NCBI GenBank assembly: GCA_037349105.1
Contig: JAYJMM010000004.1
Span: 2,693,001-2,757,000, forward strand
Reading direction: 5' to 3'
Length of the DNA stretch: 64,000 bases
DNA from: Limnomonas spitsbergensis
Taxonomy: Eukaryota > Chlorophyta > Chlorophyceae > Chlamydomonadales
The position numbers and the translations under genes were made by a program. The notes below the pieces were generated by a model. The model had not been told where the DNA came from and did not search any database. It saw only the letters and a program-made list of their open reading frames with translations. Position 1 is the first letter of the stretch. Every line of letters starts with the position of its first letter. Shown piece by piece: positions 1 to 9,600 of the stretch.

Positions 1-1
1 C

Positions 2-142
2 AGCCACAACCTGGTTATGCCATCCTTCCGTGGAGCGGCCGCCGCTGGAGCGCGCACCGACCGCTGGGGGAGCTTTGATCTTAATGCTCCTCAATTGCAG
101 GAGCTGGGTGCAGGAGCGGGAGAAACGGTAATGAGAGGCTGA
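2..142 (+). CDS. C-terminal end of an unrecognised protein, cut by the left edge
   Basis: The first bases are open in one plus-strand frame that starts before the window and ends at a TGA at 140-142. The frame has an Ala/Gly-rich stretch followed by RTDRWGSFDLNAPQLQELG. An internal CAG/GAG junction at about 100 could be a splice acceptor, and a GTAATG at 130 could be a donor, so part of the frame might be intronic. I recognise no domain. A chance open frame of this length is possible, so this is a weak call based on composition and position only. Confidence 0.28.
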   Translation, partial: SHNLVMPSFRGAAAAGARTDRWGSFDLNAPQLQELGAGAGETVMRG

Positions 143-1427
143 GGACCTCATGCCCAAAGATTAAATGATGGGCGACAGGGCAACACATGTCACAAGAAAG
201 GTCTGGAGATGCTCTCATCAGGAATGGAAGAAATGAAGGCTGTCGTCACAGCAAACTAAGCAGACCGCGAGTGATGCCTGATCATGCCAGAAGGGATAAC
301 TGATAATTCAGAAGTTGCTGATGAACATTTCAATTACAGTGCGATGGACGAGAGCAGTTCCGCAGTCCAACAGGCAGAGGCTAAACCGCTGCCCCTCTTT
401 AAGTACATCAGGACAGGCTTCTTACCAAGGGCAGCGACAAGATCGTTGGCAAAATATCTGATTCGGTTAAAAGGGGCTTCCACAGCAAGACCTGAGAGGG
501 GGGATGCATGGGGCAGTTGATCACCAACATAATCAACATCAAAGCAGTTGATATGTGTGCCTGTGTGTGTGCTATATATCAATATACCGGTATGCATAAG
601 AATAAATGATGGGAAGCATGGAGGGACAAGTGCCCAAAGTACATGGACCAAGAACAAGGGAGTTGTATTTTGATGCCGCCAAGAAAGGCGCAGCAGCCCC
701 ATGGCCCACTGCAACAAGACCCTTTTGGCATGTTGGAACTTGGAAGGGTAGCAACCAATATATTTACAGGTGGGGGGGACAAATCTCTGTTCCCTCCACT
801 GTTGTTATAAGCTAAACAATGATGGGGGGAGGGTCACGAATCGAAGTGTGATTCACATATATCACAGTGTTATCTGTCAGTTGCTTTGCACTAGGCACTG
901 AGACACTCAGGGAGCTGCTCAGTGCACCCTGAAAGAGCTTTATTAGCTGCACACTGCGATGTATGACGACATGATGTGGCAGATACAGGCATGTGAAGCA
1001 TCGTTTTCAAATTTGAGGTTACAATTCAAAGATCGCATCACCTCCAGGTGCTCCAGAGCCGGGAACCTGCTTGGCCATACTCCCCACCGGTCCACAACCA
1101 GGCGGTATACCTGTCATGGCGCACATGCACTTTTAGCTGTGGCTCAATTTGTTCAGCACCAGAGATGTAGCAGGCAGGAAGCATATGCAAAGGACCAGGC
1201 CTGATCTCAGACCCCGCTTTCTTGCCACAGCCATTTCCTCGCATTGTTTCTGCCGCTATACAGCAGGCAAAGGCAGGTATCTACTCTGTTTGACAAACCG
1301 GAGCCTGAACATATCTAGCATATATGCTGATGCAGCTATGGGGCTCAACCAGTCCTGGACAAGATAAGCCCCAATCACTCTCATCTTGTAAGTGTCACCA
1401 AGCTATTTTGTAAAGGGCTATGCTGCA
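143..1427. other. No supported gene
   Basis: Several short overlapping open frames occur on both strands (for example minus 334-717), but none shows a recognisable motif or a convincing exon-intron pattern. The minus frame has an ordinary-looking stretch around 334-520 that could be an exon, but I cannot tie it to a family. Confidence 0.4.
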
Positions 1428-1877
1428 TTATGCTGTGTGTGTGGATGCTAAGTACTTAAGCTTCAACCCTGGCCCCGCAACTACCTGCTGATCCACCAGA
1501 TCCCGCATTGTTCTGCACGTCAGCCTCAGTTGCTTCCTGCTCCAAGGCGGGATCCGCAGCAGCAACCTTGACAGCACGCAGCTGGGCAGCCTGTCTGTGA
1601 GAGGGCAAGGGGAATCCCCAGCTGGGGGGCCAGAATGCCCCGCTGCTGATGAACTGGGGGTGGGCTCGGCTGCCAGGGCCTCTGCTGACGGACTGATGCT
1701 GCTCGGGCTGCGGAGAATCTTGGAGGAACTTGCTGGGCCCATAGGATGCTGCAGGCTAGTGATTACACCCTCGCCATACCCTCCAGGGGAAGAGGAGCAG
1801 GTTTGGGTCCTGGCCTCCTGCTCGCCTGCTAGGCTTCCGCCCCAGCAGCAGGTGACCCTGCTGGCGCCCACGGTCAT
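1428..1877 (-). CDS. F-box-like protein fragment
   Basis: A 149-codon minus frame. Its first two thirds are Ser/Pro/Ala-rich and probably disordered. The last third reads LTDRLPSCVLSRLLLRIPPW and then SRKQLRLTCRTMRDLVDQQV. This spacing of Leu-Pro, Leu-x-x-Ile/Leu, Pro-Pro-Trp and LRLTCR resembles an F-box, the helical motif that binds SKP1 in SCF ubiquitin ligases. The frame ends soon after the motif, with no visible leucine-rich or kelch repeats, so a real gene would need further exons to the left. The start is unresolved: the first codon of the frame may lie inside an exon. Family assignment is by motif resemblance only, and a chance frame remains possible. Confidence 0.35.
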   Translation of the reverse strand: MTVGASRVTCCWGGSLAGEQEARTQTCSSSPGGYGEGVITSLQHPMGPASSSKILRSPSSISPSAEALAAEPTPSSSAAGHSGPPAGDSPCPLTDRLPSCVLSRLLLRIPPWSRKQLRLTCRTMRDLVDQQVVAGPGLKLKYLASTHTA

Positions 1878-3332
1878 CTTTTAAGGGTGCTTTTTATGAA
1901 CCCAAACTTCTTCTTCGTACAGTGGGAGGTGTGGAAGGCGAATGAGGATCGAGCGCCTGCTGGTGTCTCCGTCTCAGGGGTCAGGAGAGTGTTGATGCCC
2001 GGCCGCGCGAGCGATCGGAACCTCCGGTCGACTGATAGCTCAAAACGTGCGCACGGAGCGAAACAGGCGAGCAACCAGGCTACTAAGCGGCTCTGTGACC
2101 TGACAGAGGAGTTGCATTCAAAACATTAATTAATGCAAACTATTTTCAAGACTTGTCAAGAGCTCTTGACAGCATTCGATTCCGACATCAGCCGTCACGA
2201 CGTCTGGGATTTTGGGAAGACACAGGGATTTGGGGATAGGACGTGCCCACCAGACCGAGTTGGCTCCATATAGGCTGCGCAAAGGACAAAGCTATACCGG
2301 TGGTCCAAAGAGCAGGGAGACATGTGCTAGGGTTTATAATGGTGCATACCCGCTGAACTCTTGGTCGCGTGGGGCTGGTAGTAGGGGATGAGCAACCTCA
2401 ACTCCAGCTACTTTGCACAGGCAGGGCCATGGTGCCACCATGCCACCCTCCTATGTGAGAGGGCAGGAGCATGGAATCTGCCGACCTAGATAGGGTGAGA
2501 GAGAGGATCGTTTGGCAGGATCGATGCCTCGACCTTAGTAATGGGTATGGATGCCTCCAGGGCTAGAGTATGGATGCCTCAATAGCTAGGGCAAGATACT
2601 GAAATGCTGGGATTCATGGTTTGGTTACCAGCTCGACGACACCAAGTTCAAAATTGCAGGGATCACGGGATTGATGGGGGAGGGCTGCTGCTCCGCTGAA
2701 CCTCCTTCCCCTCCCTCCCTCCCTCCCTCCTTTCCCTACAAAAACGAAGCTCCATTCAATGCCTTACAAAATAGGTGGATAACGGTTTACCTGAGCACAA
2801 CAATCGAAATCGGAGAGCGAGAGAACATTCTGTTCAGGAAATGAAGGAAAGTAAATACATGAACTAGCAAATCTGAAACCAACGAACAATCTAACATGCT
2901 CATTTTAAACGCCACGCTGCGGTGCTGAGCTCATTTAGCAGTAATGTCACTCTGGGCACAGCGCGTCAATTATTGCTCCCTGGATCTCCCTCGGGTCCAC
3001 GTGCAGCTTGCTTTCTTAATGTTACCAGGCACATCATCTAACAGCTGTGCTGCTAGGCTTTCTCAGCTCACGGCACTGTTCTCAAGTGCCCGTTTATTCC
3101 CGCCACAATTCAGGCAAAACGGGGAAATTATGGCAGCTGGATCCCCGCCAATTTCTTGTCCAGAGTCAATGGCCAACAAATAACGCAAAAATTAGGAGGG
3201 TCGATGTAATACAGACTTATACCAGGATTGGTAGTCAAACTAAGCTATGTAGTCAGACTAAGCTATGTAGTCAGACTAAGCTATTTGTCTAACGGATCAG
3301 ATGGTGGGGATGCAACGTCAACAGACCATGGA
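1878..3332. other. No supported gene
   Basis: Open frames here are short and unremarkable. A CCCT-rich pyrimidine tract lies near 2705-2735, and a short tandem repeat (listed separately) lies just before the neighbouring minus-strand frame. Confidence 0.45.
3234..3285. repeat. Three tandem copies of an 18-bp unit
   Basis: The unit AGTCAGACTAAGCTATGT is repeated about three times with few changes (the first copy has AAACTAAG). It sits about 50 bp beyond the stop codon of the minus-strand Ser/Arg-rich frame, so probably in its 3' flank or untranslated region. Confidence 0.85.
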
Positions 3333-4823
3333 TTACAAATGGCCTTTCTTGTACTCCTCCTCGGTGACCAGGGTGAACGTCTCCTGCGGTTTGAAGAACA
3401 TGTAGGATTTTGCGAGGTGCGGCAGTTCCAGGCCTAGCCTTTCTGCAGCATGCCCCTGGTTCCTCCTTTCATACTGCAGCGGTGCCCTAGGAGGGTGCAT
3501 CTGCCTCGTGCGCGCCTCCTGCTCTGCCCTTGTGAGACCGGGCTTGATGATCCGACTGTCCTGGTGGGACAGCTGGGACTGTGGCGTGCCCAAACACGAG
3601 GTCCGGGTCTGCGGGCTAGCATCGCGGGATGAACGCCCACCGCCAGATGCCCAAGACTGATGTACAGGGCTGGCTTCCCGAGACCTGCAACTGGGTGGTC
3701 CACGTGGCAGCGGTGGTGTGCCGCTATCTCTCCAGCCGGCCGGGCTGGGGTCTCGAGAGAAACGACCTGCTGTCAGAATCTGGGTCTGGCTGCTGCCGAA
3801 CCGGAGCGGGTGCTGAGATGAAAGCTCCCGCTGAGGGGTGCTGTCCCGGGACTTGCAGCGGGGGCTGGAATGAGACAAGCGCATGCGGGGCGCTGTTGGG
3901 TCGTCTGCAAAGATGCTGCTGCTGCTGCTGCTGTTGTGTAACAGGGCAGGGCTACCATCATGCAGCGGCAGAGTAAACCGCGGCATTGGGTCTTCTTCAG
4001 GGGGGTCCTGCAGGACTAGCACCTCCTCCTCTGCGGGCAGCTGCCCGTTGGCGATGCAAGCCACAGCTGCGGCGACGATTTCGCAGGGACCGAGCGGCCG
4101 GGGCATGTGTGGCGCACTATACTTGGACGGGCCAGCATCTTGTGAGGTGAAGCACGAGCGAGGGAACGGTCCTCGATCCAAGATGCCAGTTGACGGCACT
4201 AGACACCCAGCAGCTCTACCTGGGCTACTGTGCCTACTCGTGAAATGTGAGCGCGCAAGCAAGCTGTGTGCAGAAGCTTGCGGCTGTGTGGAGAAGCAGC
4301 GGAGCGACCGGTCGGTAACACTGACACTACGGGCCGACTTCATGGGTGGCAGCCTGGTTACGGAGCTCAACACCGGCTTGGGTGGCAGGTCGCTGAGGTT
4401 ACGGTGCACAGTCACATCAACCAGAGACTTGCCCACCATCAATGCTTCACTATTATCCTCAAAGCCGTTGTCTTGTCCGCCTTCGCACCCCGGAGGCCAC
4501 TCCCTGTCAGCTTGCTCCCTGCGCCAGTGAGTAGCTGTGCATGTTGGTGTCCCGGGGAAGAGCGCAGCCAGCAGTCTGTTGGGCGGAGTGGGCGGTTTAC
4601 AAGCCGCAGTGCCGGGCGCGCTGGCCCTCATGGAAGGCGGGCTGAAGAGCTCCTCGTTCTCCTGAGATTTGGTAAAGGCATCGAAGGCTGCGTGGTGTGG
4701 GCCTGCTTTTTCATTCATGTCACTGTCAACGCCGTCGCCTCTGACTCGCACGTCTCCTGCTGTCATGTCATGGAGCCCACTAGAGGAGACGCAGCGAGGC
4801 GCCTGCCTGTGCAGCCGCGGCAC
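3333..4823 (-). CDS. Long Ser/Arg/Pro-rich protein of unknown function
   Basis: An uninterrupted minus frame of about 496 codons, the longest non-repetitive open frame in the window apart from one channel exon. It is rich in Ser, Arg and Pro, with repeated S-R-D-x-S-P and S-R-E-A-S-P motifs around residues 300-410. Such motifs are typical of disordered, phosphorylated regions. A run of six Ser sits near residue 294. The last 45 residues look more ordered (ELPHLAKSYMFFKPQETFTL) and end shortly before the stop at 3333. The first in-frame ATG is at 4769. The frame continues upstream without ATG to a CAG splice-acceptor-like site near 4880, so a 5' exon is likely. I recognise no domain and propose no function. 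Length and absence of stops argue that it is real. Confidence 0.5.
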   Translation of the reverse strand: MPRLHRQAPRCVSSSGLHDMTAGDVRVRGDGVDSDMNEKAGPHHAAFDAFTKSQENEELFSPPSMRASAPGTAACKPPTPPNRLLAALFPGTPTCTATHWRREQADREWPPGCEGGQDNGFEDNSEALMVGKSLVDVTVHRNLSDLPPKPVLSSVTRLPPMKSARSVSVTDRSLRCFSTQPQASAHSLLARSHFTSRHSSPGRAAGCLVPSTGILDRGPFPRSCFTSQDAGPSKYSAPHMPRPLGPCEIVAAAVACIANGQLPAEEEVLVLQDPPEEDPMPRFTLPLHDGSPALLHNSSSSSSIFADDPTAPRMRLSHSSPRCKSRDSTPQRELSSQHPLRFGSSQTQILTAGRFSRDPSPAGWRDSGTPPLPRGPPSCRSREASPVHQSWASGGGRSSRDASPQTRTSCLGTPQSQLSHQDSRIIKPGLTRAEQEARTRQMHPPRAPLQYERRNQGHAAERLGLELPHLAKSYMFFKPQETFTLVTEEEYKKGHL

Positions 4824-5850
4824 TGGGGTCGCAAGGGCTTGACCCCCTGCTTGGTGACCGGACCTAAGGCTACCATCTGCGGTGAGGACATCCAGGGTGT
4901 CACACGGCTAGTAAGGGGAGTCTGATTTAAGTTTAGCCACCTCAGGTTCATTGTGTCCCCTGAGAGGCCTGGGGGTGGGACTTGTTGAAGTATTAGACGT
5001 AGCATAGGTAATGCAACTAATCACAGACACAGCAGAATATGTCACTATAATCAATCACTCTCAATCCCTGTAACCATTGAGAGTGATTGATTCTCTCAAT
5101 GGTCACAGGGATTGCAAGGTACATGGGATTGCAAGTTACGGTACATGGGATCACATGATGGATGCTGTGAAGTGCATGAAATTCCTACTACCGTAATACC
5201 GGTAGGGCATGGCATCTAGATCAAGATTTAATCCATGTAAAATTGAAATTCGAGGAGGAGCCCTTACCCATGCTGGGAAGACGGGTTGTTAGCCCACTAC
5301 GCGGTAGTTAGGTCCCGTCGAGGTGGTGTAATGTGTACAGCCTTGGTGACCGTCTGCATATTGATGATGCAACAGATGATTTTAATTCACAGTCCTGGTC
5401 TAACGTATCAGAGACCTTCAGCGAGTGAGGCTCACATCGGGACTTGCTTGCAGCATCTACCGGTACTTGAATCCCGGAAGGCTAAATCCCGTCAACAAGG
5501 AAAAGGGGTGGTTTAATTCATTAGTGGTTTACCAGCAAGGCCCACTGGACTTCTGGTTCAGAGAATTTCCGAAAGTGCGGTGTGAGGTTTGTACGTCTGT
5601 CCTTGGTGGTTGGAGGTGTAGTTGTAAGTTTTCAAGTTTTGCTCTGAAAACTCTTAAAAGCTGCATGCCCCCACCTATTCACTGCATGTGATATATTTGC
5701 GCCCCCACCAAAATAGTGTAGGAGACGACTGTTTTGAAGAAATATATTCTTCCGAAGACGCACCGGCATCGATCGCCGGGCGAAGGAATGTTGGTTGGCT
5801 ATCGTTCCCGGTAGCTGATCGGAATACAAGCATAACGTTCTACGGCTGCT
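4824..5850. other. Intergenic, no supported gene
   Basis: Frames here are short. The notable content is the overlapping hairpin pair at 5049-5114, followed by two imperfect copies of GGTACATGGGATTGCAAG (about 5118-5150). No N-terminal PIH1 domain, which might have been expected for the gene starting at 5851, could be found. Confidence 0.5.
5049..5114. repeat. Two overlapping, mutually exclusive hairpins
   Basis: Arms 5049-5065 and 5076-5092 are perfect 17-bp inverted repeats around a 10-bp loop. Arms 5062-5083 and 5093-5114 are 22-bp inverted repeats with one mismatch around a 9-bp loop. The second left arm contains the loop and part of the first hairpin, so only one can form at a time. The arrangement could be the relic of a small inverted-repeat transposon or of an inverted duplication. 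Confidence 0.85.
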
Positions 5851-6544
5851 ATGAGTGGCCTTCTCGAACAAGTGCGCCTTGCTACCGATTACACAATCGC
5901 TCGTCCCCCCAAAACAGCAGTATGTGAAACTTGCTGTCTGCGCAGGTGCCACTTTACAGCGTTAACTACTTGGATGACGGTGATGATCAGAAGCTATCCT
6001 TGGTTGTACAGCTCCCTGGTGAGCTGAGGGACAAATGCAACCATCCTGGATCGTCCACGCACCCTAGGCATGTAGAGGGCACATCGATCACAATTTGATC
6101 AAATGGACTGCTATCGAGCCCAAGTACTGGCTTCTGCACCATGCTAAGCGCTGACGGCCTCTCGATCTCGCTGCATGCCGCCATGCATTTGTGCTCCCAT
6201 GCCTTGTGTGCAGGTGTCGAGAGTGCATCAGACATCCGCATTGAGGTCAAACCCAGGATGATACACGTCCATGTTCCAGGCCTGTATATGCTGGTGAGCT
6301 CCTCTTCACACGTTAGCAACACAACCTCAGCTACATTGCAAAATAACAAATGCACGTGCTGGCTGATCGCGTGGAGACCCAGCTTGATCACTCCATTACT
6401 GACTAATGCCCCTCACTCTCATCTGGTCATGTGAACCGTCAGAGCCTGCCCCTGGGGTCAGAGGTCCTAGCGCAGCCTGAGATCATCAGCTTCAGCAAGG
6501 CAAAGGCGGTGCTCAAGGTGATGCCCTTGAGGGGGGTGGGCTGA
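5851..6544 (+). CDS. Small CS/p23-like protein resembling the C-terminal domain of PIH1D1
   Basis: Three exons fit well: 5946-6018, 6214-6293 and 6443-6544, with GT-AG boundaries and consistent phase. Together they read LSLVVQLPG, VESASDIRIEV, KPRMIHVHVPG and FSKAKAVLKVMP. This is the beta-sandwich pattern of the CS-like domain at the end of PIH1-family proteins (R2TP and dynein-assembly co-chaperones that work with HSP90). A first exon from the ATG at 5851 can be joined in phase in two ways. One uses donor GTGCGC at 5872, giving a 74-nt intron and about 91 residues. The other uses donor GTATGT at 5920, giving a 26-nt intron and 107 residues. No PIH1 N-terminal domain is visible upstream, so this is either a stand-alone CS protein or the tail of a gene whose first exons diverged. 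The next gene starts less than 100 bp downstream. Confidence 0.6.
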
Positions 6545-6548
6545 AGGT

Positions 6549-6577
6549 GGTGATGATGATGATGATGATGATGATGG
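6549..6577. repeat. ATG/TGA trinucleotide microsatellite
   Basis: About eight GAT/ATG units lie directly after the stop codon of the CS/PIH1-like gene, in the narrow spacer before the Jiv-type gene. Confidence 0.8.
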
Positions 6578-6631
6578 TGGGGGGGATGACATGAGAAAGG
6601 CATGTCGCACTTTCCTAGTAATCCTACACGG

Positions 6632-9600
6632 ATGATGGAGGCTGTATGGAGGAGATCCCTTTCCTCACACTGCGTTGCCTGTGTTCCAGCCTGCCTGCCC
6701 CCCTGATGACCCAGCTTGTCATTTGCCTGTGCTCTAACAGGCCCAGTTCATAACGGTGCCAGTGGATCGAGGCCACAGAGGCGCATCCGCTGCCGCTGCT
6801 GCTGCTGCCGCTGACACGGCTGCGTCCTCTGGGCCTCAGATATCTGCTAGTTCTTCTGAGCAGCCTGTGTCGCATGATTCCATCTTCAAGGACATTCTCA
6901 AGTCCAATCCGCGGATGCCGGCCCACCAGCCCAGTGGGCCTGGCAAGGCTGCGTGCGGGACAGGCTGTGGAGCTGCTCAAGGGACGGCTGCTGCACAGGC
7001 GGACGCCCCCCCTCTGAGGAGTAACGGGACAGCTCAAAAGCGCAAGGAGAGAGAGCAGGATGCAGGGTCTGCAGCTGGATTCAGCTCACAGCAGTACCAG
7101 CATGGGCATCCGCAGCAGCCGGAGCCGCAGAGGCACCCGGCGGCTTCTGCCCCCAGCCCTGCTGCCAGCCCTGCACCGTCAACCCCTCCTCCTCCTGCGT
7201 CGAGCGGCGCATCGCCGGGTCTGAACGATCAGTATGACCTAGGCAGGCAGCAGGCCAACAGGGAGGCCGCCACACAGTTTGCCATGAGGGCGGACGAGCT
7301 CCTCATGGTGGGATGCGGGATGTGCATGTATCTGAGGAGAGGCCTTGTGCCTAGTGGACGATGTGTGGGGTCCTTGCTGCTGCCGCGTATGCTCCTGATT
7401 TATATATCTCCCTTGAAATTTAGCCCCCTTCTGCCTGGCCTGATAGCGCCGAGCTGCTCCACCTGTCCTTTGGGAGGTAGCAGGAGCATGGGCAATGGTG
7501 GACTATGGGAGGCGCAGTCGAGTTTTTACCGGCAGCTGCGCCTTTCTCTGAATCTTTATAATGATTCAGCGGCGGAGGCTGGTCTTGTGACATTCCATGG
7601 CATATGCTGGTTTGCAGCGGCATGCGGCAATATTCGGGTGAGGCCCTCGTTAATATGAAGAAAGAGCTTCAGGACACTCACGCCCCCTGCCTACCTGTGT
7701 GCTCTAGGCTCAAGACCCCAATCGTGCTCGCAAGCTACATCTCAAGGCAGCTTTTCTCTGGCCTGAGGAGTATGGGCATTACAGCGTCGGGGAGGAGCTG
7801 CCGCAAAGCTCGCCATCTGGCTCCAGAGCATCCCCCGCCGGGGGCGCAGACCCGCCTGCCAGCAGCTCCAGGCCCAGCCCACCTGCTGCAGAAAGCAGAG
7901 AGGGCGTCGGTCGGCGCCCAAGCCAGCCCTACAGCTACATGCCGTCTCCTGATTGGGGCGGAGCCGGATCCACCTCCACCCGCCCAGCGCCTGCCTCCTC
8001 CCCAGAGAGACCGCCTTCCAGTGCGGCAAAGCCGGACAGTAGAGAGCCGCCACCACAGCAGCAGCAGCAATCGGCAGGGGGGTCCAGTCCCAGCCAGCCA
8101 ACGCCTCCCCCCCCTCCGCCTCCCTCTGGGAAGAGCAGTCCCGAGGCTGAGGAGGTGACCGGGGACTATGCCACGCGCATTCAGAGAACGCTGGACCTCT
8201 TGTTCATGAGGCTCCACAAACAGGCTGAAGGTGAACACCAGGGGGATCTAACGGGCAAGGGGCCAACCCTTGGATCCTGCAGGGGATCTAGGGGGCAAGG
8301 AGCCAACCCTTGGATCCTGCAGGGGATCTAGGGGGCAAGGAGCCAACCCTTGGATCCTGCAGGGGATCTAGGGGGCAAGGGGGATGTAAGGGGCAAGGGG
8401 CCAGCCCTTGGATCCTGCAGGGGATCTAGGGGGCAAGGGGGCAACCCTTGGATTTTTGCAGGGGATCTAGGGGGCAACCCTTAATTCCTGCAGGGGATCT
8501 AGGGGGCACGGGGGATCTAGGCCTGGCAGGATGGCTGTATGTCTGCTCTTGGTGTACCTGGCACGGCCCTGGCTTCCCTGCTGAAATCCACGAGGCATCT
8601 GCACCGTATTTCTGATGCTGTGGAAGCTATGGGTGGCACTTAGCAACTGGATGATACAGAGAGCGGATGCCTTGTTGCACTGTTGGCTGCGCTCGTCTAG
8701 GGACAGGTTCCTGGGCCTCAAGGTTCAAGCGGGCAGCACTGGACCCACGACTGCTCAGCCGTCAAGCTCCTGCCTAAAGCTCCTGCCTAAAGCCCCTGCC
8801 TATAGCTCCTGCCTATAGCTCCTGCCTATAACTCCTGCCTAAAGCTCCAGCTTAAGTTTTGACCTGAAGCCTCAACCTCAACCTTCCCCCCCTCCTCTCC
8901 TCCTGGGTGTCCTCATCTGTAGCTTACGGGAGAACTGCCACCCTGACAGTATGGATTTCCCACCTGGTGGTGTCGCTGTCCATCACCATCGTGGCGCTCA
9001 TCACCATGGTCTGCGCCAACACACCCGTGTTCCTGCTGAGCTTTGCTAACCAGCAGCTTGCAAAGAGGCTCATGGTGGCAGTGCAGACGTCGACGATTGT
9101 CATGTAGGTAGCTGGACGCCTGTTTCTTGTCTCAAGGCGTAGCTGATGTAGTCTCAAGGTTCGGGGAATTAAGTGCTGGTAGGCAGAGCTGGTTAGGTTC
9201 TCACCTTCTAGCGGCGCTCCCGAGGGAAGAGGGGCGCAGTGATGGGGTGGAATGTGCTGCCTTGCTGGTGGGGGCTGGCTGGCTGATAACCTAGTGGCAG
9301 CCTGGGAAGTGCTGCAACCCGTTCCGACAGCCTGGCGACCAAGTCTTTGAGCAGCGACTTCGAAAATCAGCAGTTTGTTGAGCTGGGCTGCTGGTCCATG
9401 CTGATCATGCTCATGAGTTACGGAAAACGTTGGGGTTGGGGCTATGGGCTTTGGGCTTCGTCAGGGGCATGTAGCTTGGAGCTGTCACTGTTGCTAGGGT
9501 CCTTGCTGGTGCTTCCCTTGAAACTAGTGCTGTGCTGATTATGGTCTTCATGGTAACTGAACTGCATCAATAAATTTCCCACCGTACCGTAACCTCAGGC

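Noticed and set aside
3883..4925. Two plus-strand frames of about 215 codons
   Set aside because: Antisense of the Ser/Arg/Pro-rich minus frame; their composition (Cys/Leu/Gly runs from a CTG repeat) looks like a shadow.
8243..8520. Possible CRISPR array
   Set aside because: The units are directly adjacent minisatellite copies without unique spacers, in a eukaryotic intron; the other arrays fail for the same reason.
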